Of a DNA stretch of 64,000 nucleotides, positions 27,771-38,424 are shown piece by piece (the stretch's first letter is position 1; each line of letters begins with the position of its first letter). Origin of the DNA: Stomorhina lunata (taxonomy: Eukaryota; Arthropoda; Insecta; Diptera; Rhiniidae); the NCBI GenBank assembly GCA_933228675.1, contig OW121741.1, positions 117,836,069 to 117,900,068 on the forward strand. The letters are read 5' to 3'. A program made the position numbers and the translations under genes. The notes beneath the pieces were generated by a model. It did no database searches and was not told the origin of the DNA. It saw nothing but the letters and a program-made list of their open reading frames with translations.

Positions 27771-28620
27771 CTGATTATGAAAACGGCCAAAACTTTTTTT
27801 AATTTTCTTTTTTTTTTTGTATAATTTGGCATTTTTGAAAAGGCTGATCTATTAATTTCATTATGTCTTTGGAATCTTAGATGGCAAAGATCTACCAATT
27901 TTATTACATGAATTTAAAACTGCGAATATTTCAAATAAAATATAATGTAAATGGTATTATAAGTTTGTGCTGATATATGTTATTTACAAGGCCGAACATA
28001 TTTTTGAATACCATGTGATCCGATCTTATGCTCATATTCTCCAATTTCATTGGCCAAGCTTTGAAAGATTTTGCTCTACTTGGTCTTTCCATCCAAGTTT
28101 CGGACGTCCTTTACTAATATTAGGGGAAGTTCTTATTATAATTTTAGCTTTTTCATAGTAACTGTTTTTTTCCAAGAGTAGGTAAGCTATATTTTTTTCG
28201 TTCTTATGAAAGAACTCGCGTTTGATACACAAGAAGGTCAATATTGTCAGTTGAGATGAAGAATAATAAAGACATGTCTGGGCTTACAAAGTCAAGACCA
28301 ATAAGTACCATTGCTTGGTATCCAACGTCTCCTACATCACCGTAATATATGTTACCTATAGAAATAATTATCTTAGATTTTTTAGTCTACCAATAGACTT
28401 AAAAGCACTTCCTAAGTCTATTAAGTAAGAAATATTTGTTAAAAGTTTTTTTTTTTTTTTGACAAGTGAGACCTAAAGGAGGTACCCGATTTACCGATTT
28501 TTTTTGCAATTTCAATGGCAATGTTCTTACTGTAGTAAGTCAGTGTGCCAATTTTCAAAAAGATATAAGCAAATTTGATTTTGGGACGTAAATGTAAATT
28601 CCGTGAAGAAAATTATTTAG
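27771..28620. other. Spacer with weak DINE-like remnants
   Basis: AT-rich sequence. The words TAGTCTACCAATAGACTTA and GCACTTCCTAAGTC near 28380-28420 resemble the interior of the DINE-like element at 30400-30450 and may be an old fragment. The open frames at 27967-28158 and 28047-28241 overlap antisense and are not credible genes. Confidence 0.45.
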
Positions 28621-28905
28621 AAGGTTGTTTGATGATTGTTTGATAGTTGTTTGATAATTGATTGACGATTGGCAGATGATTTTTAATGACTGTTCTATAA
28701 TTGTTTGACGATTGAATGGCGATTATTTGGCGATAGTTTGATGATTGTTCGAAAATTATTCAAAGACTTTTGAGGATTTTTTGACGACTTTTTGGTGATT
28801 GTTTCACAATTAATTGATAATTGTTGGATGGTTGTTGACGATTCTTTGATGACTATTTTATGATTGCTTTATGATTGTTTGACGGACATTGGATGATTGT
28901 AAGTT
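28620..28905. repeat. Degenerate TGATGATTGTT minisatellite
   Basis: About 280 bp built from variants of TTTGATGATTG at roughly 10-bp spacing (GATTGTTTGATGATTG, GATTGTTTGACG, GATTGCTTTATG). It is heavily diverged. Confidence 0.75.
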
Positions 28906-30329
28906 TTATTACTGCTAAATGATCATTTTACCGGTGTTTGATTAAAGAGTTTGGGATTAATATTGATCAGGAAATTTTTTGGAGTCTCAAATGGGCGTAA
29001 CACTCCCATATAAGACATACTTATATTACATTTTATAATTACATATAAAAGTTTTCAGTAGATATTCGAATAAAATCCAAACATGTAAATCGAGCTTATA
29101 AAATTCTTACTAAAGATAGTTTTGAGATCTTTACCTAATAGCTATTAATGGGTTTCTTCAAAACTATTAAATTTAGAACCAAAGACAATATGTTTTAATT
29201 TTTTTTCTCTCAAATGTGAAATTTAAGTGAATAATGAACAATGAAAAACATATAAATGCACAAACAAACATTTTATGAGCACGTGTGTGTGTGCCTTATA
29301 TTAGTTGTTTCCGAATTATATGGAGTTTTCAAAGCGAACATGCGGCAAATCATGATTGTTATCCATTTTTTATTCAGGCGGACGTTTCTAAGTTCCTAAA
29401 ATTCTTTAAACATATTCCTTAACTTCTTGAAATAATTTTGAAGAAATTATAAATAGATATCTTCTTATATTTTAAATTAAATATTCAAATTAGAAACAAA
29501 AAAATATGTTTTTTTTTAATTTTTCCCTAAAATATGACTATATTTTCCACTAATATAAAACTATTTTCATAAGAAATATAAAAAGAAATGAGAATACAAA
29601 ACAAATTTCTGATCAACTGGACTTTTGGTCCTCGTACATGCCTTCCGTAAATCTTATAAAAAAAATATTTTGTTTAAATAAAAATTTCTCAAAAGGCAAA
29701 GTACCGATTTAAAAAAAATTATATTATTTATATTTCCTGATATATCTCTTATTGATCGAAAAAGTCTTTTCTGCAAAGCTTTGAAAATAGTGTCAGCGTT
29801 GCCATTTTTGTACAAAAACTATTTTTTTTAAATACGTTTTTCCCGGGTTGTAATTTGGGGAATTTTTTTAAACATTTGAATATTTTATCAATGATCGTTT
29901 AAAGTCACAAACTTTGCAGTAGTTAACCCTATAAATCACCTAAATGTCAATTTTTTATTAAAATTAAATATTAACTAAATTAAATTGCACATTAGCAAAG
30001 GATTACATTAATGGGATTATTTAGTTTTGCAGTCTTCTCTCAACACACTCCAGAAACTATTAATTGAATTACATAAACTACTCGAAATGTTTATTGTTTT
30101 ATTTAATTTCCTTGAAAACACTTAATCACGTAAAGTTTGTGTAACATTAAGAAAATAAAATAAAGTTTTCTTGTTGCCAAGGGAAGATTTTTTGTGTGTT
30201 TTTTTGCTCTTAATTAGTAAATTGAAGCAGACAGGCAACAGACTTTGAGTGGTTGGTTAATGGCTGATGGTTATCCTGGATTTTTTTTATAATTTGCATG
30301 GCTTGAAATGTTAAATTGTTTCCATTTTT
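28906..30329. other. AT-rich spacer with no recognisable gene
   Basis: Non-repetitive AT-rich DNA. A short stretch at about 28980-29060 (CTCCCATATAAGACATAC) echoes the interior of the DINE-like element downstream. Nothing else could be assigned. Confidence 0.5.
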
Positions 30330-31888
30330 ATACCCTTCACCACCGTAGGTCGAAAGGGTATATTGGGTTTGTGCTGATGTTTGTAACGCATAGAAATATT
30401 GGCTTGAGACCCATCTTTTAGTATACCAATCGACTTAGAATCACTTCCTGAGTTGTTTTAACAATGTCCGTCCGGCTGGCTGGCCGGTTATCCATGTAAG
30501 CTTGTTATCATTCTACAGGCCGTAACTTTAAAGATAATTTGATAAATAATAAATAATAAAATAATTTGGCACAGGCTCTTACTTTGGTCCAAGGACAATG
30601 CCTATACTTTTTGGGCGAAATCGGACCAGTATTTCGGGTACCTCACATAGGGATGCCCTTCCTGAATAGAGTTGTTGGTCCTTTACGGACACAAATTTTG
30701 TTTTATTTAAATAATATTCACCAAAAATATTGTTTATTAGAACCTTAATTAGTGTACCTAATTTTGTAGGAATCGGCTCATATTTGACCATATCTCCCAC
30801 ACAAGACACATTCTAAAAAATGTTTAGTTACACATAAAAGCACAAAAACTTATATAACTCTAAAGATAAATGCACTTCATAACCAAAACTTTACACAGGT
30901 AAAAATTTTGTCAATATAAATCAATAACCAAAATTTGGTAATAATCGGTTAACAATTGAGCCTAGCTTCCATATCAGGCCCTTAGCCGGAAATGACAAAA
31001 ATCTAGAAATTTGGAAAAAAATAAGTCATAGTATATGTATGTATGTCTCTAAGGCTTAAGGAAAACTTGTTTAATTGTTGGTCCATATTTTACCTTAGCA
31101 ATAGATATAGTCGGGCTTGACAGACTATAGCTTTTCTTACTTGTTCTGTTTCAATTGTTTTTCACAATTAAGAAAATTTCTAGAGGTGTATAACTCTAAA
31201 GATATATGCATTTGATAACTAAGATTTTGCACAGGTAAATATTTTGTCAATATAAATCAATAACCAAAATTTGGTAATAATCGGTTCACAAATGACCCTA
31301 GCTCCCATATCAGGCCCTTAGCCGGAAATGACAAAAATCTTGAAATTTTGAAAAAATAACTCTTAGTATATGTATGAATGTCTCTAATATGTATGTCTGT
31401 AAGACTTAAGGAAAACTTGTTTAATTGTTGGTCCATATTTGACCTTATCAGTGAAGGGTATGACATAGTCGGGCTTGATCGACTATAGCTTTTCTTACTT
31501 GTTCAGTTTCAATTGTTTTTCACAATAAAGAAAATTTCTAGAGGTGTATAACTCTAAAGATAAATGCATTTGATAACTAAGATTTTGCACAAGTAAATAT
31601 TTTGTCAATATAAATCAATAACCAAAATTTGGTAATAATCGGTTCACAATTGACCCTAGCTCCCATATCAGGCCCTTAGCCGGAAATGACAAAAATCTCG
31701 AAATTTTGAAAAAATAAGTCTTAGTTTATGTATGCATGTCTCTAAGACTTAAGGAAAACTTGTTTAATTGTTGGTCCATATTTGACCTTATCAGTGAAGG
31801 GTATGACATAGTCGGGCTTGACCAACTATAGCTTTTCTTACTTGTTCTGTTTCAATTGTTTTTCACAATAAAGAAAATTTCTAGAGGC
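30330..31888 (+). mobile_element. DINE-like element D2 with triplicated 3' end
   Basis: Starts with ATACCCTTCACCACCG and a hairpin closing at AAAGGGTAT, has a TCCGTCCGGCTGG tract at 30468, and first ends at about 31145 with GACTATAGCTTTTCTTACTT. The subterminal GTGAAGGGTAT is the inverse of the start. The last roughly 340 bp then repeat twice more (ends at about 31503 and 31845; spacings 358 and 343 bp). Each repeat unit also includes about 40 bp of 3' flank (TTTCAATTGTTTTTCACAAT, then a CTAGAGG junction), so the triplication happened after insertion. It is related to D1 but a separate subfamily. No coding capacity; the open frames at 30566-30809 are antisense to one another. Confidence 0.82.
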
Positions 31889-32996
31889 TAAAGTGCTTAA
31901 AAAAATTTAAATTAAAATATTAATGAAAATAAGTTCCAAAACTTTAACTTAAAATTGATTGAATCCTTTGTGACAAATTTGTATTAATTCTTTCGATATA
32001 TAATTCTTTTTTAATACAACAGATTTTTGTCCACACACTAAAAATGAAAACATATGTGACGTATACGTAATATAGTTTATTCGCTCATCACTCATTCGCT
32101 CTAGTACTTCTTCATATTTACATTAAAAAGAACAAATAAAAGTTGATTTATATTTTCGATTACAAACAATTAAGGCCTTTTTTAATTGGTCTCTTGCATA
32201 ATGAAATTTAATTATGCAAATGAAGTGGATATACATATATGGCATCAATTTAAAGAGTTAAATACATACTCCAATATAGTTTTTATTAAATCCATAATCA
32301 TATTCATCTCATTGTGACCCAGAAATTTATTGAGTCAAATAAATTATGTATTAATACAGTTTTGATTTTCTGTTTCGATTTAACTCAACTCAACAACTGT
32401 TTTTCATTCCCTTTATTCTTATGGCTTATATTTATATGTAAAAGTATAAATTACATTATTTTCACAATTACAAATAATTATTTCATCTGCACAATTACTT
32501 GAGCTGTAAATAAGCAACTGGTTAAAGTTTTTTATTTAAATAAAATTTAATATAAAAGGCCTATCAATGAGCTCATTATATCGGTTAAGCTGAACCATGT
32601 GACGTTTGAGGAAAAATGCGTTACAGTAGTCAACAGTGTTTGGGGCTGGTTGATGGAACTTTGTAGTTATCGCCTTTTGAAAGTTGCGATTTTCTCTGTA
32701 GGATATGGAAAATCAAAAACCATTAAAAAATCTTAAAAGTATTGTTTATACTTTAGGATGTATAATATCTTTGTGACAGATAATTTACACCGTATCTTGG
32801 TCGTAAATGCAAATTAGTCACTTCAGTCCACTATACTGGATATCTATAAAGATATATTATATACCGATAAACAAAAACAAGAATTTGAAAACATTATACT
32901 GTATTTATATCACTTGATTAATTAATTTTACATACCATACAAGATAACTCTAAAGTTCCACCTGCTATGTTCTATAGCTTTGGAGGTTTGAATAAA
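31889..32996. other. AT-rich spacer with no recognisable gene
   Basis: Non-repetitive AT-rich sequence. One 62-codon frame (32314-32502) resembles nothing known. No transposon ends were seen. Confidence 0.55.
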
Positions 32997-33003
32997 CTAG
33001 CTT

Positions 33004-33061
33004 CTTCTTCTTCTGTTATCCTTGACTCCCAGTGGAGCATAGGGCCTCAAATAATAATAAG
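33004..33061 (-). mobile_element. Extremely truncated retroposon (tail only)
   Basis: Contains only the terminal tail shared with the elements at 36757 and 37827. On the minus strand it reads GAGGCCCTATGCTCCACTGG and ends in a GAA repeat. It is flanked by CTAGCTT at 32997-33003 and again at 33062-33068, a 7-bp target-site duplication. A tail-only copy with a target duplication is the classic outcome of severe 5' truncation during target-primed reverse transcription. Confidence 0.7.
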
Positions 33062-33324
33062 CTAGCTTAGTACTTTTTATTCATTTAAGAATTTCCTGAT
33101 CCCAAAATTATGTTTCACAGTGTAGTTTACTAGGAATGGAATTAAACTTTTATATATTGGCCGGCACTTTAAAGTTTATTGTAATGTTATTTGACCGTGC
33201 ACAACAAATGTCGAATCTATTGATGTGTCCTAAAACTAATTTAATATGTTTCTTGGACTCATCCATTTGTCGTTGATTGACTCGGTTTTTTTTTCCTTAT
33301 TTACCACATCCAAAAATTTAAATA

Positions 33325-33378
33325 AAAGTCGGTTTCAAAGGAATAAAAACTGTTTGATTTTTGCCCATATATATATAT

Positions 33379-33470
<92 letters not shown>

Positions 33471-33512
33471 GGGCAAAAATCAAACAGTTTTTATTCCTTT
33501 GAAACCGACTTT

Positions 33513-33571
<59 letters not shown>

Positions 33572-33613
33572 GGGCAAAAATCAAACAGTTTTTATTCCTT
33601 TGAAACCGACTTT
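33325..33613. repeat. TA microsatellites with inverted and direct transposon-like ends
   Basis: Two TA arrays (about 33367-33470 and 33515-33571) are bordered by three near-identical 43-47 bp segments containing GGCAAAAATCAAACAGTTTT: one inverted (33325-33366) and two direct (33471-33514 and 33572-33613). Both TA arrays carry the same ATTTAT interruption near their right edge, so the second TA array plus end is a tandem duplicate of the first. Translations in this interval are IY repeats of no meaning. Confidence 0.88.
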
Positions 33614-34335
33614 CAACTCGAATAATTATTGTACCCTTAGGAGTTTGGAAAATCTAATTACAGATCTTGAACTCGCAAAAACTTCTGTATACTGAACACA
33701 ATATCTTGCTTGAGCACATTTGCGCTTCTAAGCGTAATTGGCATGCAAATTAAAAAAAAAAAAACGTTAAAAATCGTTTGGAGCATTCAAGTTTCTCTTC
33801 ATATTTTGCCTTGTATTTGTTTTAACATTTGGACCCAAGTCGTTGTTCTACGAAATAGACACCACACTTAGGGGATAAGTTCACTTCCTTCTAAAATTAA
33901 ATTTTGTCACTTCTAATACTAGTTAATGGCTGCCAAAATTTGAAGCTCGTTTTCGCCACTTTTTAATTTTTTTTCACATATTTTTTGGCTGCCTTAAAGA
34001 ATTTTAAAAAATGAATAACGATTTGTAGATCTTTCTATTTCGCATCGTTTGATATATAATATATCTCGTTAATGTGCTCTATATAGGTATAATATACGAC
34101 AGGTGTAAATGAGGAGTTTTTGAGCGTAATTTTTTCAAAATACCGGTTTTTCGTGGAGCACACTCGCAAATGTGAATGAAAATTTCCAAACTAGCGCGTA
34201 AACTGAGTTTTTTGCCATTTAGCACCTAATAGCAAAAGCGCACCAAAAAATCATTGCTTGCTAAAATTTTATGAAGATTTTGGAAATCGTGGTTTAAATG
34301 GTTTTAGATTGCAAACTGAGACAAAGTCACATAAG
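33572..34335 (+). repeat. Unclassified 0.75-kb repeat, copy 1
   Basis: Begins at GGGCAAAAATCAAACAG directly against TATA and aligns over its length with the reverse complement of about 38425-39078, at roughly 75-80 percent by eye (shared TGGTGTCTATTTC / GAAATAGACACCA and ATGGCTGCCAAAATTTGAAG words). The TA-abutting terminus suggests a Tc1/mariner-type nonautonomous element. A weak inverted terminus (ACTATTTGCTTTTTGTCC) at about 36266-36283 could be its other end. No coding capacity. Confidence 0.65.
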
Positions 34336-34354
34336 GCATGAACGCGATGTCATA

Positions 34355-35651
34355 AAGAGTGCTCTAAATAAAATTTGTAGTTGGATTTTCTTAAATAAAA
34401 ATCAAATCTTTTAATATAAAAACTATACAAAATACGCAAATATAATGACATATTATACAAAATCATTTAGCATTAAAATGTTAACTTAGTACTCGGGTTT
34501 TGCAAAATTATCGACTTTTTTCGGAAACCCTCCCATTAAAGATTTAACAGTTGCTTCTGATACCTTTTTGGAGCATGTGTTCCACCTGCGCTTAAAATCG
34601 GACATATTCTTGGAAATCTTTCCTGTGTTCTTCAATTCCTTTTTTACCAGAGCCCAATACCTTTCCACAGGCCGAAGTTCTGGACAGTTAGGTGGATTTG
34701 CCTCTCGTGGTACAAAAATGACATTATTCTTTGAGTACCACTCAAGTGCCTTTTTTCCATAATGGCATGATGCCAAATCGGACCAAAAAAATGTAGTCAC
34801 TCTGTGCTCTCTTAAAAAGGGTAACAACCGTTTTTGTAGGCACTCCTTTATATAAATTTCTGTGTTTATTGTGCCAGATGCCACAGATACTTTACTTCTT
34901 TTGTCACAACTGCAAATAGCTTGCCACACGAGAAACTTCTTAGGGAATTTTGTTTGTTTTTTTGTGCGAAACTCTTGCCGAACATTGCCCCGTTTATCAG
35001 CAACATAAAAATCTTGACCAGGAAGTTGAGAAAAGTCTGCCAGTACGTATGTTTCATCATCCATCACACAACAGGTGTATTTTTTTATAAAATCAGACTT
35101 CAATTTTTTCGCTCGTTTTTTTGCTTCTAAGTTCTTTATAGCATTGCGATCTGGAACCTTTTGGACTTTGTATGTCTTCAGTCCAGCATAAGCTTTGACT
35201 CTATGTGCAAAATTCGTAGAACATTTCACCGTACGAGCTGCTTTTTTTAAAGAAGTGTTAGGCGCTCTTCGAAAGAGTCGCTCGACTTCTTTTGCCTTAC
35301 CAATATCTGTAGGGCCTTTTTTCCTCCCTGACCCAGGTTTTCTTTCAATGCTCAGGTTTTCCTTATACCGTCTGATGGCATTAGAAACCGTTCGAGGGTC
35401 AGCTTTCAAATTTTTAGCTATTTTTTTAAAAGTCCATGACGGATTTTTTTGAAAAGTTTTAATTATATTTTCACGAACTTTTTTTTCGCAGTCCATTTTG
35501 ATTGAAATAACTATTGAAAATTAATAATTTCTAAAATAATAGTATCTGACATATCTATAGAAACTAACTTGATCAAAAAATAAATTATTTCTTGCACTAT
35601 GGATAAATTTTGTCTAAAATAGTAAATGTATATATTTTTTAGAACACTCTT
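34355..35651 (-). mobile_element. Complete Tc1/mariner (DD37E) transposon
   Basis: A 1297-bp element flanked by TA on both sides (34353-34354 and 35652-35653). The left end AAGAGTGCTCTAAA and the right end, read inward, AAGAGTGTTCTAAA form terminal inverted repeats with one mismatch in 14, then weaker similarity. The transposase gene fills the interior with about 130 bp beyond its stop and 155 bp before its start, the compact layout usual for Tc1/mariner. The ends resemble those of the mariner-like element at 55637 (AGGAGTGCTCCAAATAAA). It is inserted beside or within the repeat at 33572. Confidence 0.85.
34486..35496 (-). CDS. Tc1/mariner transposase, DD37E type
   Basis: This is a 336-residue intact frame, normal length for the IS630/Tc1/mariner superfamily, whose enzymes cut a transposon out and insert it at TA. 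An N-terminal helix-turn-helix region (about residues 8-45; the segment WTFKKIAKNLKADPRTVSNA) is followed by a basic linker GSGRKK (55-60) and a second HTH-like region (about 66-105). The DDE catalytic domain shows DDETYVLADF (first Asp at 147), FWSDLASCHYG (second Asp at 240) and CPELRPVERYW (Glu at 278). That leaves 37 residues between the last two, the DD37E (TRT-like) spacing known from mosquitoes. The start is the first ATG, 155 bp inside the terminal repeat. All three acidic residues and an uninterrupted frame suggest a young, possibly active copy. Expression is unknown, and family placement rests on motif spacing. Confidence 0.93.
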   Translation of the reverse strand: MDCEKKVRENIIKTFQKNPSWTFKKIAKNLKADPRTVSNAIRRYKENLSIERKPGSGRKKGPTDIGKAKEVERLFRRAPNTSLKKAARTVKCSTNFAHRVKAYAGLKTYKVQKVPDRNAIKNLEAKKRAKKLKSDFIKKYTCCVMDDETYVLADFSQLPGQDFYVADKRGNVRQEFRTKKQTKFPKKFLVWQAICSCDKRSKVSVASGTINTEIYIKECLQKRLLPFLREHRVTTFFWSDLASCHYGKKALEWYSKNNVIFVPREANPPNCPELRPVERYWALVKKELKNTGKISKNMSDFKRRWNTCSKKVSEATVKSLMGGFPKKVDNFAKPEY

Positions 35652-35653
35652 TA

Positions 35654-36312
35654 TATAACCGATTTGCATCAAAAGTTTGTCAAAAATCTCTTTATTTACT
35701 AAGAACGCGAAGGTTTTATCTAAAAACATTTTAATGTAGCACATCGCGAATTTAGCTTTAAATTGATCAGGAACGGTCTTAAAACTTTTCTCTAATAAAG
35801 TTTTACCTTAGATTTGAAGCGCACTAAAATATTGTGAGGATTAACGATTTTATGGACCAAATAAAAAATTAAATCAAATTTGTCCATAAGTCAAGGCAGT
35901 AGAGTTTCACTAAGACTCACATTTTGTCAAATTTCGCGAAAATCGCGGTTAAAAAAATCAAAAAATATTGTTAAAAAATTAATTTTTAATTTTTTTCACT
36001 TGCATTACTGCATTATTTCTTCGCATAGGTAAGCTACCATAATACCATGAAACGACAGAGCACCTGAAAATATATAAGTTGTGTCAAAATCAACATAAAA
36101 CTAAAAAAATATATTGTTATATATTGTTTTTAATTTTTTTTAGATTTTTTTAACCGTCATAACTTTTGCTCGCATTGCGTAATATCATTAACTAACGTTA
36201 ATAGAACCCCAAAAAAAATTTAGTGTGCGATCAAAAAAATTTTTAAATTTTTTTAATTCCGAAAATTAAAACTATTTGCTTTTTGTCCATATGTATATAT
36301 AGATATATATAT
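35654..36312. other. Short spacer between nested elements
   Basis: AT-rich sequence between the Tc1 element and the first hAT-like element. It ends in a TATATATAGATATATA tract, just before which lies the terminus-like word ACTATTTGCTTTTTGTCC. It may be the remainder of the repeat interrupted by the Tc1 insertion. Confidence 0.45.
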
Positions 36313-36320
36313 ATATAAAG

Positions 36321-37551
36321 CAGAGACCGAATATTGTTTTATTTTTTAAATCAATCATGTATAAATATCATTGCCGATGAAAATTTATTTTCATTTCGAT
36401 CGATGAATAAAAATGAGGGATTTATATTTGAAATATAAATATCCCTCATTATGAAAATTTTAAATATCTTTAACGATAAATATCCGAACAGAAAAATATT
36501 TTATTGATTGTTTTATTTTTGAACTTCTGTTTTGACTTTGAAAAAATAAAAAATTTTTGAAATTTTCAAATTTTCAACAATGAATGTCTGAATAGGTTTC
36601 CAATTAATTGCATTATTTTAGGACATCGAAGTTAATCCTAATAGTCCTAATGGAACTATTAGTGGTTTCTTTGACTCGCAAAACCATTTCAACATAAAAT
36701 TTGCAACAATAATTGAATTTATTGTTATTTAAACGACTTTTTATACCAGGACAAATCTTCTTCTTCTGTCATCCTTGAATACCAGTGGAGCATAGGGCCT
36801 CTGAGGATGCAGCAATTGCCTGGCGTCTCTAGCTACCAGGTAAGAACTGTATTCAATTCCCACTCTAACCTTCTCGTGGTACATCCTGGAAGCCTGAGCA
36901 ACCTAGTTTTAGATGCGGTAAACAACCCGTCTGGGATTCTAGGTCAGGGCTAATATAAAAGGGAGTTATCTTAGAGCCATTCCAACGTATATGGTCTAAG
37001 GGTCTAAGATAATTGTACTTGGTAATTGGTTCAACATGTTAGTTGCGGCTGCAAGCGGGCGTCAGTCTCGGATCGAGCGGCTTGCTATACAAATGTGGAT
37101 TGTGTCTTTGGACCCATAACACATCGACTTAGCACTCACGATGTTTTAAGCATGGAAAGAAACAACATTACAGAATATACTACCCCAAGGGGTAATCATC
37201 ATGCGAGAAATCCCTCTGCTACGGCAGCTGGCGCAAGGATTTTGGAGTAGCCTAATCTATGAAAGAACATTATGATGAATGAAACCAGAACAAATACAGA
37301 AATAAAATTTGAATATTTTCTATTATTTTTTTTTTTCATCGGATGAAAAAAGATGAAAATTATTTTGAACTGATAAATATCCCAAACGATTTTTTTATTT
37401 TTTATTTTCATCGGATTGAAAAACGATACCAAATTTTTCGAACAATTAAAAATCTTTAGGGATTTTTATTATTTATTAAACTTCAATGATTGTTTTTGTA
37501 TGGATTAAAATATGAAAATATTGTTTTAAAAGTATTAATATTCGGTCTCTG
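36321..37551. mobile_element. Nonautonomous hAT-type element 1
   Basis: Terminal inverted repeats CAGAGACCGAATATT (left) and AATATTCGGTCTCTG (right), 15 of 15 matching. An exact 8-bp target-site duplication ATATAAAG lies at 36313-36320 and 37552-37559. An 8-bp duplication with CAGAGA-type ends is diagnostic of the hAT superfamily (hobo and Hermes begin similarly). The element is 1231 bp, of which about 540 bp is a later retroposon insertion (36757-37284). It has no transposase frame, so it would depend on an enzyme encoded elsewhere. The interior contains self-complementary stretches such as GAGGGATTTATATTT pairing with AAATATAAATATCCCTC. Confidence 0.93.
36757..37284 (-). mobile_element. Retroposon copy A, body inverted relative to copy B
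   Basis: Inserted in hAT element 1, flanked by CCAGGACAAAT (36746-36756) and CCAGAACAAAT (37285-37295), an 11-bp target duplication with one difference. Its left edge is the shared tail CTTCTTCTTCTG followed by AGCATAGGGCCTC, so the GAA-rich 3' tail lies on the minus strand. The rest of the body, including a conserved 75-codon frame (37026-37250 plus), runs in the direction opposite to copy B relative to that tail. The right side stops just before where a second, inverted tail would begin. Confidence 0.75.
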
Positions 37552-37559
37552 ATATAAAG

Positions 37560-37636
37560 TGAACTAGATTATGACTTAGATAATAAACATGACTTTAAAC
37601 TAAATTATGAATTAGATTAGAACATAGTCTAGTAAT
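37560..37636. repeat. Degenerate AACTAGATTATGA minisatellite, left piece
   Basis: Short run of diverged words such as AACTAGATTATGACTTAGAT between the two hAT-type elements. It is the same sequence type that resumes at 39258 after the second hAT element, so that element inserted into the array. Confidence 0.75.
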
Positions 37637-37826
37637 AGACTAATCAGCGTTACCGTTATGCGACTAAAGTCGCAATTTGCGACTATTTAGGTGGCCTGCG
37701 ATGCAACCTGCGACTTTTCTTCCATGGCCCTTTTTTGCTACTTTTTCGAGTTTTGTGCGACTTTTGACACCTTTTTAGAAAATTATTTAAAATTTGTATT
37801 TTTATCACATATTCAATATCTTAACT

Positions 37827-38380
37827 TCTTCTTCTTCTGTTATCCTTGACTCCCAGTGGAGCATAGGGCCTCACGGATAGAATTGGTTTCATTCATCAGG
37901 ATGTTCTTGCATAGATTAGGCACCTCCAAAATCCTTGTGCCAGCTGCCGTAGCAGGGGGATTTCTCGCATGATTACCCCTTGGAGTAGTATATTCTGTTA
38001 TGCTGTTTCTTTCCATGCTTAAAACATCGTAAGTGTTAAGTCGATGGATAATGAGTCCAAAGACAAGAGCCACGTTTGTAAAGCGAGTCGCTCGATCCAA
38101 GACAGACACCCGCTTGTAGCCGCAACTAACATGTTGAACAGACGCTACAGTTCCGTACTTTACAAAGTACAATTATCTTAGACCAAATACGTCGGAATGG
38201 CTGCAAGATAACTCCCTCTCACGTTGGCCCTGACCTAGAATCCCACTCGGGTTATTTACCGCATCTTCAACTAGGTCAGGTTTCCAGGATGTACCACTAG
38301 GAGGTGTGAGTAGGAATTGAATACAGTTATTACCTGTTAGCAGGAAACCCAGGCAACAACTGCATCCCATTTACATCCCT
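37827..38380 (-). mobile_element. Retroposon copy B
   Basis: Bounded by a perfect 12-bp target-site duplication AATATCTTAACT (37815-37826 and 38381-38392). On the minus strand it ends in CTATGCTCCACTGGGAGTCA, then AAGGATAACA and a GAA repeat, like a SINE or LINE 3' end; the 5' end is truncated at GGATGCAG. It carries a 110-codon minus frame (37840-38172) whose middle part resembles the frame in copy A (shared DVLSMERN, ITEYTTPRGN and ATAAG words). I do not recognise the protein. The long target duplication and simple-repeat tail indicate insertion by reverse transcription. Confidence 0.8.
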
Positions 38381-38424
38381 AATATCTTAACTAAAATTCC
38401 CTAAAATGATTGCAACTTAAGTAT

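Noticed and set aside
33301..33603. Frames of IYIYIY repeats
   Set aside because: Translation of TA microsatellites.
37840..38172. 110-codon frame as a host gene
   Set aside because: It lies inside retroposon copy B, is partly repeated in copy A, and its end is the retroposon tail.
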